Below are positions 23,526 through 31,679 of a DNA stretch of 64,000 nucleotides, piece by piece. This DNA is from Clostridium_AW sp963515715 (GTDB lineage Bacteria; Bacillota; Clostridia; Clostridiales; Clostridiaceae). A program made the position numbers and the translations under genes. The stretch is from NCBI RefSeq assembly GCF_963515715.1, contig NZ_CAUPZS010000003.1:1-64000 (forward strand), given 5' to 3'. The notes below the pieces were generated by a model. It did not search any database and was not told where the DNA came from. It saw only the letters and a list, made by a program, of their open reading frames with translations. Position 1 is the first letter of the stretch. Every line of letters starts with the position of its first letter.

Positions 23526-24788
23526 ATGAAACACTTAAACTATGATGTGGTTATTATCGGAGGCGGTCCAGCTGGATTAGCTGCTGCACTAAAAAGTTAT
23601 GAAGAGAATTGTTCTGTGGCGATTATTGAAAGAAATTCTGAATTGGGAGGAATACTGAATCAATGTATCCACAGTGGATTTGGTCTTCAATATTCTAAGG
23701 AAGAATTAACAGGCCCTGAATATGGCCAAATATTTATAGATAAAATCAGTAATACAAATATAGATGTATATTTAAATACCATGGTAACTGATATAACAAA
23801 GGACAGAAAAATAACTGCAATAAATAAGGAGGGCCACATATTAATAGAAGCTAAATCCATAGTTCTATCTATGGGATGCAGAGAAAGAACCCGTGGCTCT
23901 ATAATGATACCTGGCTCTAGACCTGCTGGAGTATTTACCGCTGGCCTTGCTCAAAGGTACATGAATATTGAAAATTTAAAACCTGGAAACAAAGTAGTTA
24001 TATTAGGTTCTGGGGATATTGGACTTATTATGGCAAGAAGGCTTACCATTGAAGGGATAAAAGTCCTTGGAGTTTTTGAACTTATGCCCTATCCTAATGG
24101 ACTATATAGAAATATAAAACATTGCCTTGAGGATTATGATATTCCTCTTAAACTATCAACTACAGTTACTAATATAATAGGTAAAAATAGAGTAGAAGCT
24201 GTAATCCTATCAAAGGTAGATGAAAACTTGAAACCTATAGCTGGTACTGAAGAAAAAATAGAATGTGATACTTTAATTCTCTCCATTGGATTAATTCCTG
24301 AAAATGAGCTATCCACCAAAGCAGGTGTTGAATTAGACCCCCTCACCAATGGACCTTTAGTTGATAGCTATCTTCAAACTTCCACAGAAGGTATTTTTGC
24401 TTGTGGAAATGTGCTCCACGTACACGATTTAGCAGATAATGTAACCCTAGAAGCGGAATTAGCCGGTAAAAATGCCGCTCTTTTCTCTAAAAAGGTTTTG
24501 TATGAAACTGAAAAAGTCCCTATTAGAACTGAAAAAGATATTAGATATACAGTGCCAAGATATTTAAACAAAGCTTCAGACAAAAATATCAATATTTTCT
24601 TTAGAGTAACAAACCCAATAGAACAGGGTCATTTAGTTTTAAAGTCAAAGGATGAAATACTTTTCAAAGGAAAGTTAACCTCCTTTAGACCAAATAAGAT
24701 GGAAAACTTCATCTTAAATAAGAAGTATTTAAATAATATTGAAGAAGATTTGTTCTTATCTATTGAAGAGATTGAGGAGGTTGAGTAA
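23526..24788 (+). CDS. FAD/NAD(P)-binding oxidoreductase, partner of the GlpA-like dehydrogenase
   Basis: 420-residue disulfide-reductase-like flavoprotein: FAD motif DVVIIGGGPAGLAAALKSYE at the N terminus, NQCIHSGFGLQYSKEELTG near residue 47, NAD motif VVILGSGDIGLIMARRLT near residue 158, and the second FAD motif GIFACGNVLHVHDLAD near residue 290. GGAGGG precedes the ATG. It probably passes electrons between the GlpA-like protein and NAD(H) or a quinone-free acceptor in the fermentative cell. Twelve bases follow the dehydrogenase and its stop touches the DUF1667 start, so the three are one unit. Confidence 0.9.
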   Translation: MKHLNYDVVIIGGGPAGLAAALKSYEENCSVAIIERNSELGGILNQCIHSGFGLQYSKEELTGPEYGQIFIDKISNTNIDVYLNTMVTDITKDRKITAINKEGHILIEAKSIVLSMGCRERTRGSIMIPGSRPAGVFTAGLAQRYMNIENLKPGNKVVILGSGDIGLIMARRLTIEGIKVLGVFELMPYPNGLYRNIKHCLEDYDIPLKLSTTVTNIIGKNRVEAVILSKVDENLKPIAGTEEKIECDTLILSIGLIPENELSTKAGVELDPLTNGPLVDSYLQTSTEGIFACGNVLHVHDLADNVTLEAELAGKNAALFSKKVLYETEKVPIRTEKDIRYTVPRYLNKASDKNINIFFRVTNPIEQGHLVLKSKDEILFKGKLTSFRPNKMENFILNKKYLNNIEEDLFLSIEEIEEVE

Positions 24789-25157
24789 ATGTTAGAAAAA
24801 ACTGTAGTCTGCACTACTTGCCCTATTGAATGCACCTTAAAATTAACAATCAATAACAATGCTATAGAAAGTATCTCTGGCAATAAATGTTCAAGAGGAA
24901 TAGACTATGCCAAATTAGAATTTATAAACCCTCAAAGAGTTTTTACAAGTACCTTATTAATTAAAGATAATGATAAGGAAACTCTACTTCCTATTAGAAG
25001 TAGTAAACCCATATCCCAAAAATTATTTAAAGAAATTATAGAAATTACCAATAAAATAGAAATAAATCCCCCCATAAAAATGGGAGATATAATAATTAAT
25101 AATATACTAAATTCAGGAATAAACATAATAGCATCCAGGACTATAAATAAATTATAA
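24789..25157 (+). CDS. DUF1667 protein, CxxC-rich third component of the dehydrogenase
   Basis: 122-residue protein with CTTCPIEC at residues 8-15 and GNKCSRGIDYA near residue 31, the conserved Cys of DUF1667. It likely carries an Fe-S centre or binds metal in the anaerobic glycerol-3-phosphate-type dehydrogenase complex, where this family is the small subunit. Its ATG directly follows the TAA of the upstream gene (TAAATG) with GAGGAGG inside that gene, indicating coupled translation. Confidence 0.87.
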   Translation: MLEKTVVCTTCPIECTLKLTINNNAIESISGNKCSRGIDYAKLEFINPQRVFTSTLLIKDNDKETLLPIRSSKPISQKLFKEIIEITNKIEINPPIKMGDIIINNILNSGINIIASRTINKL

Positions 25158-25197
25158 TTCTATAAGCAAATTATAGTTAAAGAAAAGAGGGAATGGA

Positions 25198-25962
25198 ATG
25201 CTTGCCTTTGAACGACATAACAAAATATTAGAAATGCTTTATAAAAATAAAAAAGTAACTACTCAAGAATTAGAAAAACTTTTTAATGTCTCCCCATGCA
25301 CAATAAGGAACGACCTAAACAAATTAGAAAAAAACGGCCTTCTTGAGCGAATGCATGGTGGAGCTGTTTTACCTCAAAGCTCACTGATAGATTTAAGTTT
25401 TTCTGCAAGAGAAGCTCAGCATCAATTAGAAAAAGAAAACATATGCAAAAAAGCTAGTGAATTTATAACTGGAAACCAGTGTATTATAATAGATGCAAGT
25501 TCTACAACTCTATACCTATCAAAATATATGGACAATGTAAAAAACTTAACTGTAATCACAAACGGATTATATATAGCAGACAAGCTAAAAGATAATACCA
25601 ATATCAATGTAATACTCACAGGAGGGGTAGTTCGTCCTAAATCAAATTCCCTAGAAGGGCTTCTAGGAAAAAATCTTGTAGAGCAAATCAACGCAGATAT
25701 CGCCTTCGTCTCTGCTAGAGGATTTACTTTAGATGAAGGCCTTACTGAGTTTAACATATATGAAGCAGAATTAAAAAAACTACTTATTTCTCGAGCAAAA
25801 AAAGTAATAGCCCTTATGGATTATTCTAAAGTAGGAAAAAACTCCATATCTAGCTTTGCTAAAACTAGCCAAGTCAATACTCTAATTACAAACTCTAAAG
25901 TATCGAAAGAGGTAATTAAAGAGTATGAAGGCAACGGTCTAGAGGTAATATTGTGTGATTGA
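25198..25962 (+). CDS. DeoR-family transcriptional regulator
   Basis: 254 residues: N-terminal winged helix (RHNKILEMLYKNKKVTTQEL, then VSPCTIRNDLNKLEKNGLLER) and a C-terminal sugar-phosphate sensor domain with IIDASSTTLYLSKYM and ILTGGVVRPKSNSLEG. Such repressors bind a phosphorylated sugar made in their own pathway. Located at the end of the kinase-dehydrogenase operon, 40 bp after the DUF1667 gene, it probably controls both divergent operons from the shared 20.3 kb region. DeoR-type regulators also control erythritol genes in Rhizobium. Confidence 0.93.
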   Translation: MLAFERHNKILEMLYKNKKVTTQELEKLFNVSPCTIRNDLNKLEKNGLLERMHGGAVLPQSSLIDLSFSAREAQHQLEKENICKKASEFITGNQCIIIDASSTTLYLSKYMDNVKNLTVITNGLYIADKLKDNTNINVILTGGVVRPKSNSLEGLLGKNLVEQINADIAFVSARGFTLDEGLTEFNIYEAELKKLLISRAKKVIALMDYSKVGKNSISSFAKTSQVNTLITNSKVSKEVIKEYEGNGLEVILCD

Positions 25963-26004
25963 TATAGTTTATTTTAAAAATTCTTTGTAAATTATTTGGT
26001 ATCT

Positions 26005-26120
26005 CAATTGTGAATTTCTACGAAGATAATTTAGTTTCACAAATAGAGAGCTAAGCACGTAGTGAAGCCGCTCCAGAAAAAGTCGCTATTTCACTACATA
26101 CTTAGCTCTTTTCTATTTCA
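26005..26120 (+). repeat. Dispersed hairpin element family 1, copy 3
   Basis: Left flank CAATTGTGAATTTCTACGAA, then hairpin 26047-26109 in which AGAGCTAAGCACGTAGTGA pairs with TCACTACATACTTAGCTCT; the stem extends outward through AAATAGA and TCTATTT. Inner part GCCGCTCC, A-run, AGTCGCTA. It is placed after the deoR gene and could also act as a bidirectional terminator there. Confidence 0.85.
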
Positions 26121-26216
26121 TAAATATATTTTCAAATATATATTGTATCTCATTGATTTATAAAATGTTAATTTTTACAATCTCATTGTATAAAATCTTA
26201 ACGAGAAGTTTCAATA

Positions 26217-26501
26217 TTATACAGTTTTACTATTATCAACTGACGCAATAAATGACATAATACTTATAATTGGACCAAGAAATAATCCCATAAATACATC
26301 ATGGTATACTTTTGTAGTGTTAAAACTATCTATAATTTCTAAACCACCCAGATACAATATAAATGTAATTAAAAGAGCACCTATTTTTCCACTATTTTTA
26401 TTGCTTATTAACTTTTCTATATTTACTTTTTTATAAATGAAATAAAAGATTACACTAGAAAATATAAGTGCTGGAAGTGTCATTTTAAAATAGTTACTCA
26501 T
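26217..26501 (-). CDS. Small membrane protein of unknown function
   Basis: Not recognised. 94 residues with about three hydrophobic segments (near residues 7-23, 40-58 and 68-85) separated by a Lys-rich cytoplasmic-looking loop. AAAGGAGAG lies before the ATG. It follows the XRE regulator gene after 55 bp in the same direction, so it belongs to the small regulator/membrane protein operon. Confidence 0.65.
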   Translation of the reverse strand: MSNYFKMTLPALIFSSVIFYFIYKKVNIEKLISNKNSGKIGALLITFILYLGGLEIIDSFNTTKVYHDVFMGLFLGPIISIMSFIASVDNSKTV

Positions 26502-26555
26502 AATAGCTCTCCTTTCTATGCTGTCATATTTTACAAAAATCTATTAAATTATTAT

Positions 26556-26753
26556 TTACTGTTCATCCCAAAATAAATCGTTTAGAGTTTTATTCAAAGC
26601 CTTACAAATTGCAATGCATAAATTAAGTGATGGATTATATTTACCTGCTTCGATTAATCCGATAGTCTGCCTAGCAACACCAACAGCTTCGGCTAACTGC
26701 TCTTGAGACATATCACATTCGATTCTAGCAATTTTCATCTTTTTATTCTTCAT
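26556..26753 (-). CDS. Small XRE-family DNA-binding regulator
   Basis: 65-residue Cro/CI-type HTH protein: MKNKKMKIARIECDMSQEQL, VGVARQTIGLIEAGKYNPSL, ending NDLFWDEQ, the pattern of stand-alone YozG-like regulators. ATG at 26753 is chosen over an in-frame TTG five codons upstream because GGTGGTG precedes it. It follows a multi-span membrane protein by 18 bp; such HTH plus membrane protein pairs are common in Firmicutes and are usually autoregulated. Confidence 0.88.
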   Translation of the reverse strand: MKNKKMKIARIECDMSQEQLAEAVGVARQTIGLIEAGKYNPSLNLCIAICKALNKTLNDLFWDEQ

Positions 26754-26771
26754 ATCATTCACCACCAACTT

Positions 26772-27458
26772 TTACTTATAAGAGCTATCTGACGCTTCTA
26801 ATTCTTTATTAGACTTTTTTTCTCCATTAGATATAATCAGCTTCATAATAAAATAAAATGGTATACCCCACATTGCAGCCGCTCCAAGTATTTTTAGTAT
26901 TTCCATTGGTTGAAACTTTCCCTGTTCCCATAAATGCTCCCATCTCATAAATATTCCATAAAATAAGCTACCTAATATAACTCTCTTTTTAAAGTCTGCA
27001 ATTGTTTTCTTCTTTCTATTTTCCCCTCCCCAAAGGAGTAGTCTTCTTTTTATTGCTTTTACTGTAAAAATAGCACCTGGTACAATCCATATTAAAATAT
27101 AAAAAGCTATTATACCAAGTGATTGTCCTGGTATCAATAATAAGATAAATTCACCAAACACATAAGTATAAAAACAAATTTCAAAACTACGTGCACGATA
27201 TTTATTTTGCAACTCATTTATACATTCATCACCTGATGAAAAAATCGGAATACCATTAATTAAGGAACTAATAATTAAATAACCCATAGATACTGATATT
27301 GCTAATACTTCTAGAATATAATTGGAAAGTTCTTGTGTAAAAAAAATGTATTTAGTGGATGACACTATTACCGTTAAAATAAGTATTAACAGATAAAGAG
27401 GTGAACTAATTTTATTAGTTTCCTTTATAATACGCTCATCTTTTAATTTTTTAATCAA
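26772..27458 (-). CDS. Multi-span membrane protein, DUF6773-like
   Basis: 228 residues beginning IKKLKDERIIKETNKISSPL after a TTG start; GGAG lies nine bases before this TTG, whereas an in-frame ATG upstream touches the GGAG and is unlikely to be used. Five or six hydrophobic segments, a charged middle loop with RRLLLWGGENRKKKTIADFK, and a Ser/Lys-rich tail. The start resembles proteins grouped as DUF6773 next to small HTH genes; that family link is from memory. Function unknown. Confidence 0.7.
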   Translation of the reverse strand: MIKKLKDERIIKETNKISSPLYLLILILTVIVSSTKYIFFTQELSNYILEVLAISVSMGYLIISSLINGIPIFSSGDECINELQNKYRARSFEICFYTYVFGEFILLLIPGQSLGIIAFYILIWIVPGAIFTVKAIKRRLLLWGGENRKKKTIADFKKRVILGSLFYGIFMRWEHLWEQGKFQPMEILKILGAAAMWGIPFYFIMKLIISNGEKKSNKELEASDSSYK

Positions 27459-27619
27459 AATAACCATCTCCAAATTTTATTTTATTTTCTATAATAAATA
27501 TAGTATATTATATGTTTCTAAATGTCAAATATATATTACATAATATAATGTATAAATTGTATTTCACTATAAATATATGCCACATAGGTGAATTGTAATT
27601 CAATAGTAACACAAGATGC

Positions 27620-27750
27620 CACTTTGTAAATTGAAAAGCAATCTTTGTAACTGACAACTGAATATTTGTAAACGAAACGCCACTTTTGTATCCGAAATGT
27701 ATGTTTTGTAAATGAGATGCAGTTTTTGTAACCAAAATGCAGTTTGATTT
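27620..27750. repeat. Degenerate tandem repeat, period 20-21 bp
   Basis: TTGTAA (once TTGTAT) recurs at 27624, 27645, 27666, 27686, 27706 and 27726, that is every 20-21 bp, each followed by a degenerate block with ATGC and TTT. Two further units occur at 27905 and 27925. The period is two helical turns, so the TTGTAA boxes fall on one face of the DNA. Confidence 0.7.
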
Positions 27751-28035
27751 TTCACATTTATTGAAGTATTATATTAAAAATAAGTATGCTAAATAAAGGT
27801 CGATTCTCTCTCGATTTTTTTGTAATCAGAGAATCCACCCCTTAATTCCTTAGATAGATTAGTGATTGGCAGCATGCATTTTTATTATTTTTTTAGAAGG
27901 TGAATTGTAACGCGAAATTCCCATTTGTATTGCAGGAATCTCGTTATAAATTTCTAGGAATACATTAAGGATTCTGCCTAAACAGAATCCTTTCCTTAAC
28001 TCTCCACTATCAATTCTCAATTAAATAAAATTATA

Positions 28036-28108
28036 GTTAAAAATTAAAAGTGAAAAATAAAGGAATTTCATCCAATACTCTTCACTCTTCATTCTTAATT
28101 TTTCACTA
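28036..28108 (+). repeat. Left arm of an inverted ~90 bp intergenic repeat
   Basis: The segment around GGAATTTCATCCAATACTC followed by TTCATTCTTAATTTTTCAC matches the reverse complement of 31279-31372. The two copies flank the ABC exporter and acyltransferase genes. Confidence 0.7.
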
Positions 28109-28110
28109 TT

Positions 28111-29817
28111 CTAAACCGCATTATACAAAGATGCATATATTCCTTCTTGATTTATTAGCTTTTCATGACTTCCTTTTTCCTTTATTCCTTCTGGAGTTAA
28201 TACTACTATTTCATCTGCATTTTTTATAGTTGAAAGTCTATGGGCAACTATTAATGTAGTTCTTCCCTTTGCTAATTCCTCTAAGGAATTTTGAATCAAT
28301 AATTCTGTAGCATTATCTAAAGCAGAAGTCGCTTCATCTAGTATTAATATTTTAGGATTCTTTAAGAATACCCTTGCTATAGATAATCTTTGTTTCTGAC
28401 CACCAGATAATTTTAATCCCTTTTCTCCTATATAAGTATCATATCCTTCTGGTAAACTCATTATATAATCGTGAATATTAGCTCTTTTAGCCGCTTGTAC
28501 TATCTCATCCTCTGTGGCATCTGGATTTCCATAAAGAATATTTTCTAAGATAGTACCAGTAAATAAAAATACATCCTGCTGAACTATTCCTATATGTTTT
28601 CTCAAAGACTCTCTTGTTACAGCGGATATGTCTGTACCATCTATAGTAATCTTTCCTGAATCAACCTCATAAAATCTTGGAATCAGATTACATAAAGTAG
28701 TTTTTCCTCCACCAGATGGCCCTACTAAGGCTATGGTTTTTCCTGATTTTATATTAAGATTAATACCATTTAATACTCTTCCTTCTTCATCATCATACTT
28801 AAAGCTTACATTATTGAATACAATATCACCTTTTACATCGTCTATTTCTATTGCTCCAGGAGAATCTTCCTCTACTTCCTCATTCATAATTTCACAAAAT
28901 CTTTTAAATCCAGTCATTCCTGATTGTAGTTGTTCAACAAAGTTAATAAGTTTCTTTATAGGATTCATAAACATACTTATATATAGAAGATATGCCACAT
29001 AATCTCCTAAATTAATCTTACCTAGATATGTAAAATATCCTCCTAAAGCCAACACAGCTAAATTTAAAAAATCTACTATGAAATTCATCCCTGAGAAAAA
29101 CTCTGCCATAGCTTTATATGCATATTCCCTGGCTACTCTAAAGTTATTATTATCTTTTTCAAACTTTTCTACTTCATAATCTGTACTAACAAAAGCTCTG
29201 GACACTCTTGTTCCCGCAATTGAGTTCTCAAGAGATGCATTTACCTCTCCTATTTTTACTCTAGTTTCCGTAAAAGCCTCATCCATTTTAATTCTTTTCT
29301 TTATTGCAAATATTACTAATACTGGTATAAAAGCAAAAGTAATTATAGTTAATGGAATATTTATTGTACATAAAATTATAAATGAACCTATAAGCATAAC
29401 AATTGATATAAATAGATCCTCTGGTCCATGATGGGCAAGCTCTGAAATGTCCATTAAATCATTAACTATCCTAGACATTATAATTCCTGTTTTGTTTTCA
29501 TCAAAAAACTTAAAAGGCAATTTTTGAAGATGTTTAAAAATATCTCTTCTCATATCTGCTTGCATTCTAACTCCAACTACATGTCCCCAATACTGAAGGA
29601 AATAATTTAATCCCTTTTTCACCAAATATATTACAAGTAAAACTACACTCCATATAATAAGAAAATTTAACTTTTTATTTGGAACATAATCATTTATTAT
29701 GTTTCTTGTTATCATAGGATAAAACAAATCACAAATAGCTACAAAAAAAGCACAAATTAAATCTACAATAAATAGTTTTTTATGTGGTTTATAATATTTC
29801 ATAAAATCTCTTACCAC
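28111..29817 (-). CDS. ABC-type exporter half-transporter (permease fused to ATPase)
   Basis: 568 residues: six membrane spans in the first ~320, then an ATPase domain with Walker A GPSGGGKTTLCN near residue 368, Q-loop IVQQDVFLFTG, signature LSGGQKQRLSIAR near residue 470 and Walker B KILILDEATSALD. Arrangement is that of MsbA/LmrA-type exporters, which work as dimers; a single gene suggests a homodimer. GTG start 4 bases after AAGGAGGGGG. No regulator or substrate gene beside it, so the cargo (lipid, drug or peptide) cannot be named. Confidence 0.92.
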   Translation of the reverse strand: MVRDFMKYYKPHKKLFIVDLICAFFVAICDLFYPMITRNIINDYVPNKKLNFLIIWSVVLLVIYLVKKGLNYFLQYWGHVVGVRMQADMRRDIFKHLQKLPFKFFDENKTGIIMSRIVNDLMDISELAHHGPEDLFISIVMLIGSFIILCTINIPLTIITFAFIPVLVIFAIKKRIKMDEAFTETRVKIGEVNASLENSIAGTRVSRAFVSTDYEVEKFEKDNNNFRVAREYAYKAMAEFFSGMNFIVDFLNLAVLALGGYFTYLGKINLGDYVAYLLYISMFMNPIKKLINFVEQLQSGMTGFKRFCEIMNEEVEEDSPGAIEIDDVKGDIVFNNVSFKYDDEEGRVLNGINLNIKSGKTIALVGPSGGGKTTLCNLIPRFYEVDSGKITIDGTDISAVTRESLRKHIGIVQQDVFLFTGTILENILYGNPDATEDEIVQAAKRANIHDYIMSLPEGYDTYIGEKGLKLSGGQKQRLSIARVFLKNPKILILDEATSALDNATELLIQNSLEELAKGRTTLIVAHRLSTIKNADEIVVLTPEGIKEKGSHEKLINQEGIYASLYNAV

Positions 29818-30059
29818 AATACCCCCTCCTTATACTCTGATTATTAAATTATAATTGTATCGTATACTTGTACCAATCTTTAGTATACCATATAAGTGCA
29901 TTATTTTTAACCTGATATTTCTTTTAATATAAAATAAAAACATTATTTATTAAAATTACATTTCATAATTCATAAATCTACTTTCTACAAAAGCCATAAA
30001 TACTTATCAATAAACCTTCAGTTAAGAATATAGTATTGTACGTTTCTTGATTTCTTCAG

Positions 30060-31172
30060 CTAAAGTTCAGCTTTATACGTACCTATAAATTTATCCTTAT
30101 GATGTTTTTCCTTAATACCTGTTATAAATTCACTGTATGGAATATAACTAATTATTTTAATTAAAATAGGTGTCAATATAGACGTAATCATCCAAGTTGT
30201 CAAACCTATAGCTAACCAATCATTTAAGTTAAGATATATTCTTACATTGTTAACGACAAATCCTACTACTAAAATATGATACATATAGCTAGCAAATGAA
30301 TATTTACTAATGAAGTTAAAAAAACTATAAATTTTAATTTTATTTGATAAACTAACTGAAATTATATACCAAGCTAAAATTGAAAAAACAAAATAGAGTA
30401 AAGATAATCCCCTGCTAAATTCAACCTTTTCCATTTCATTTAAGTATGCATATACAAATGAACCAATATAAACAAATATTACCGGAACTTTAAATTTTAA
30501 AATTCTTTTTTTAAAAGTTTCATAGTTCAATGCTATGTATATACCAAGTATAAAATATAAACTCCAAAATAAAGGTGATACATTTATAATTTTTTCTTGG
30601 ATTTTTGTAGGATTATTAAATATAAAATGTGCAAATTTATTGGATATTAAACTTTGATATTTTGACACTTGATAATAAGATAAAACTAATGTTAAAAAAA
30701 CTAATATTCTTAATATTAAATTCTGTTCATGTATTTTTTTAGCAGCGAATAGAATCAGAGGAAAGTATATATATAATCTTATTATCATCGCCATGTACCA
30801 TAAGTGATAAGCAGCATCGCCAGATAACAATTGAGCAAATAAATCAATAAGATTAGTATATTTTCCAAAAACAAGCAAATATATTATAGACCATAGTGTA
30901 TATGGTATAAATACTTTCGTTATTCTTTTTATATAGTATTTTTTCCAATCGAATTCTTTTGAGTATGAGTAAAAAAGTGATATTGCACTTATACAAAGAA
31001 AAGCTGCCGCTGCAGGCTTGGCTAATGTATAGAAAAACTTAAATATTTGAAAATAAGAGTAACTAATTTCATCTATCCTAGAATATCCCCCCATGGTATG
31101 TTGTTCTACTACAAAAATAAAAGAAATAGCTCTTAAAACATCTAATTCCTTTAATCTATTAATCTTATTCAA
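30060..31172 (-). CDS. Membrane-bound acyltransferase, acyltransferase-3/OafA family
   Basis: 370-residue protein with about ten membrane spans. The N terminus RLKELDVLRAISFIFVVEQH carries the conserved Arg/His of the family (RAxxxxxVVxxH). Such enzymes O-acylate sugars, peptidoglycan or lipid-linked glycans at the membrane. It lies between inverted copies of a ~90 bp repeat together with the ABC exporter but 242 bp away from it, so an operon is uncertain. Substrate unknown. Confidence 0.85.
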   Translation of the reverse strand: MNKINRLKELDVLRAISFIFVVEQHTMGGYSRIDEISYSYFQIFKFFYTLAKPAAAAFLCISAISLFYSYSKEFDWKKYYIKRITKVFIPYTLWSIIYLLVFGKYTNLIDLFAQLLSGDAAYHLWYMAMIIRLYIYFPLILFAAKKIHEQNLILRILVFLTLVLSYYQVSKYQSLISNKFAHFIFNNPTKIQEKIINVSPLFWSLYFILGIYIALNYETFKKRILKFKVPVIFVYIGSFVYAYLNEMEKVEFSRGLSLLYFVFSILAWYIISVSLSNKIKIYSFFNFISKYSFASYMYHILVVGFVVNNVRIYLNLNDWLAIGLTTWMITSILTPILIKIISYIPYSEFITGIKEKHHKDKFIGTYKAEL

Positions 31173-31278
31173 AAATTATCCCTCCAGAAAATATGACCAT
31201 ATAATGCATTATAAATAAATTTTACCTCAATTTACATGTTAATGCATACCTTTACTTATGTCAAAATAATAGTTATAA

Positions 31279-31372
31279 AAAAATGAAGAGTTAAAAATTA
31301 AGAATGAAGAGTACTGGATGAAATTCCTTCCTTTACCCTTCACTTTTCAATTTTCACTCTTCACTATCTATA
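31279..31372 (-). repeat. Right arm of an inverted ~90 bp intergenic repeat
   Basis: Reverse-complement partner of 28036-28108, sharing the AAATTCC, GGATGAAATTCC and AAAAATTAAGAATGAAGAG segments. Short AT-rich repeats of this look also occur in part at 28005-28022 and 34679-34715. Confidence 0.7.
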
Positions 31373-31391
31373 GCTCTTAACTTTTAACTCA

Positions 31392-31589
31392 TTACTCTGT
31401 AAGGGATTTTTTAAATATCATTGAATTACTGTCCAATTTTGTATTCCCCAATGTGGTATATGGCTTTTCTAAAATTCCTACAAACTCCCATCCATCTTTC
31501 CCATACTTATTTAATTGGTCCTCTATTGTTAAGCTACTGTCCGAACTTAGAAAATGATCTACGGTAAGCGTTTTATATTCCCATTTCAT
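31392..31589 (-). CDS. DUF4177 protein
   Basis: 65-residue protein beginning MKWEYKTLTVDHF and ending SNSMIFKKSL, with GKDGWEFVGILEKP in the middle, the pattern of DUF4177 (short beta-rich domain). AAAGGGG lies about 12 bases before the ATG. It stands alone upstream-to-downstream between the repeat arm and purF. Function unknown in the family. Confidence 0.8.
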   Translation of the reverse strand: MKWEYKTLTVDHFLSSDSSLTIEDQLNKYGKDGWEFVGILEKPYTTLGNTKLDSNSMIFKKSLTE

Positions 31590-31679
31590 ATAGATTGATT
31601 CACCCCTTTTAGTTTTAGTAGCAACATATTGTTTATTAATCTTATTGTCTACAAAAACACTAGGGTTATTCTTTAAATT

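Larger units (their letters stand above)
27459..28110. other. Gene-free stretch with degenerate repeats
   Basis: About 650 bp without a supported gene. It holds the 20-21 bp tandem repeat at 27620-27750, two more units of the same kind at 27905-27945, stem-loops around 27801-27835 and 27970-27991, and one arm of the inverted ~90 bp repeat at 28036-28108. Frames in this stretch are short and lack ribosome sites. Confidence 0.6.

Noticed and set aside
26005..26120. Family 1 hairpin as an ordinary terminator of the deoR-like gene
   Set aside because: It may work as one, but the inner loops, the polar flank and near-identical copies elsewhere are not explained by a terminator, so it is listed as a repeat.
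28036..31372. Composite transposon
   Set aside because: No transposase, no clear target duplication, and the repeat arms resemble common AT-rich clostridial intergenic repeats with partial copies at 28005 and 34679.
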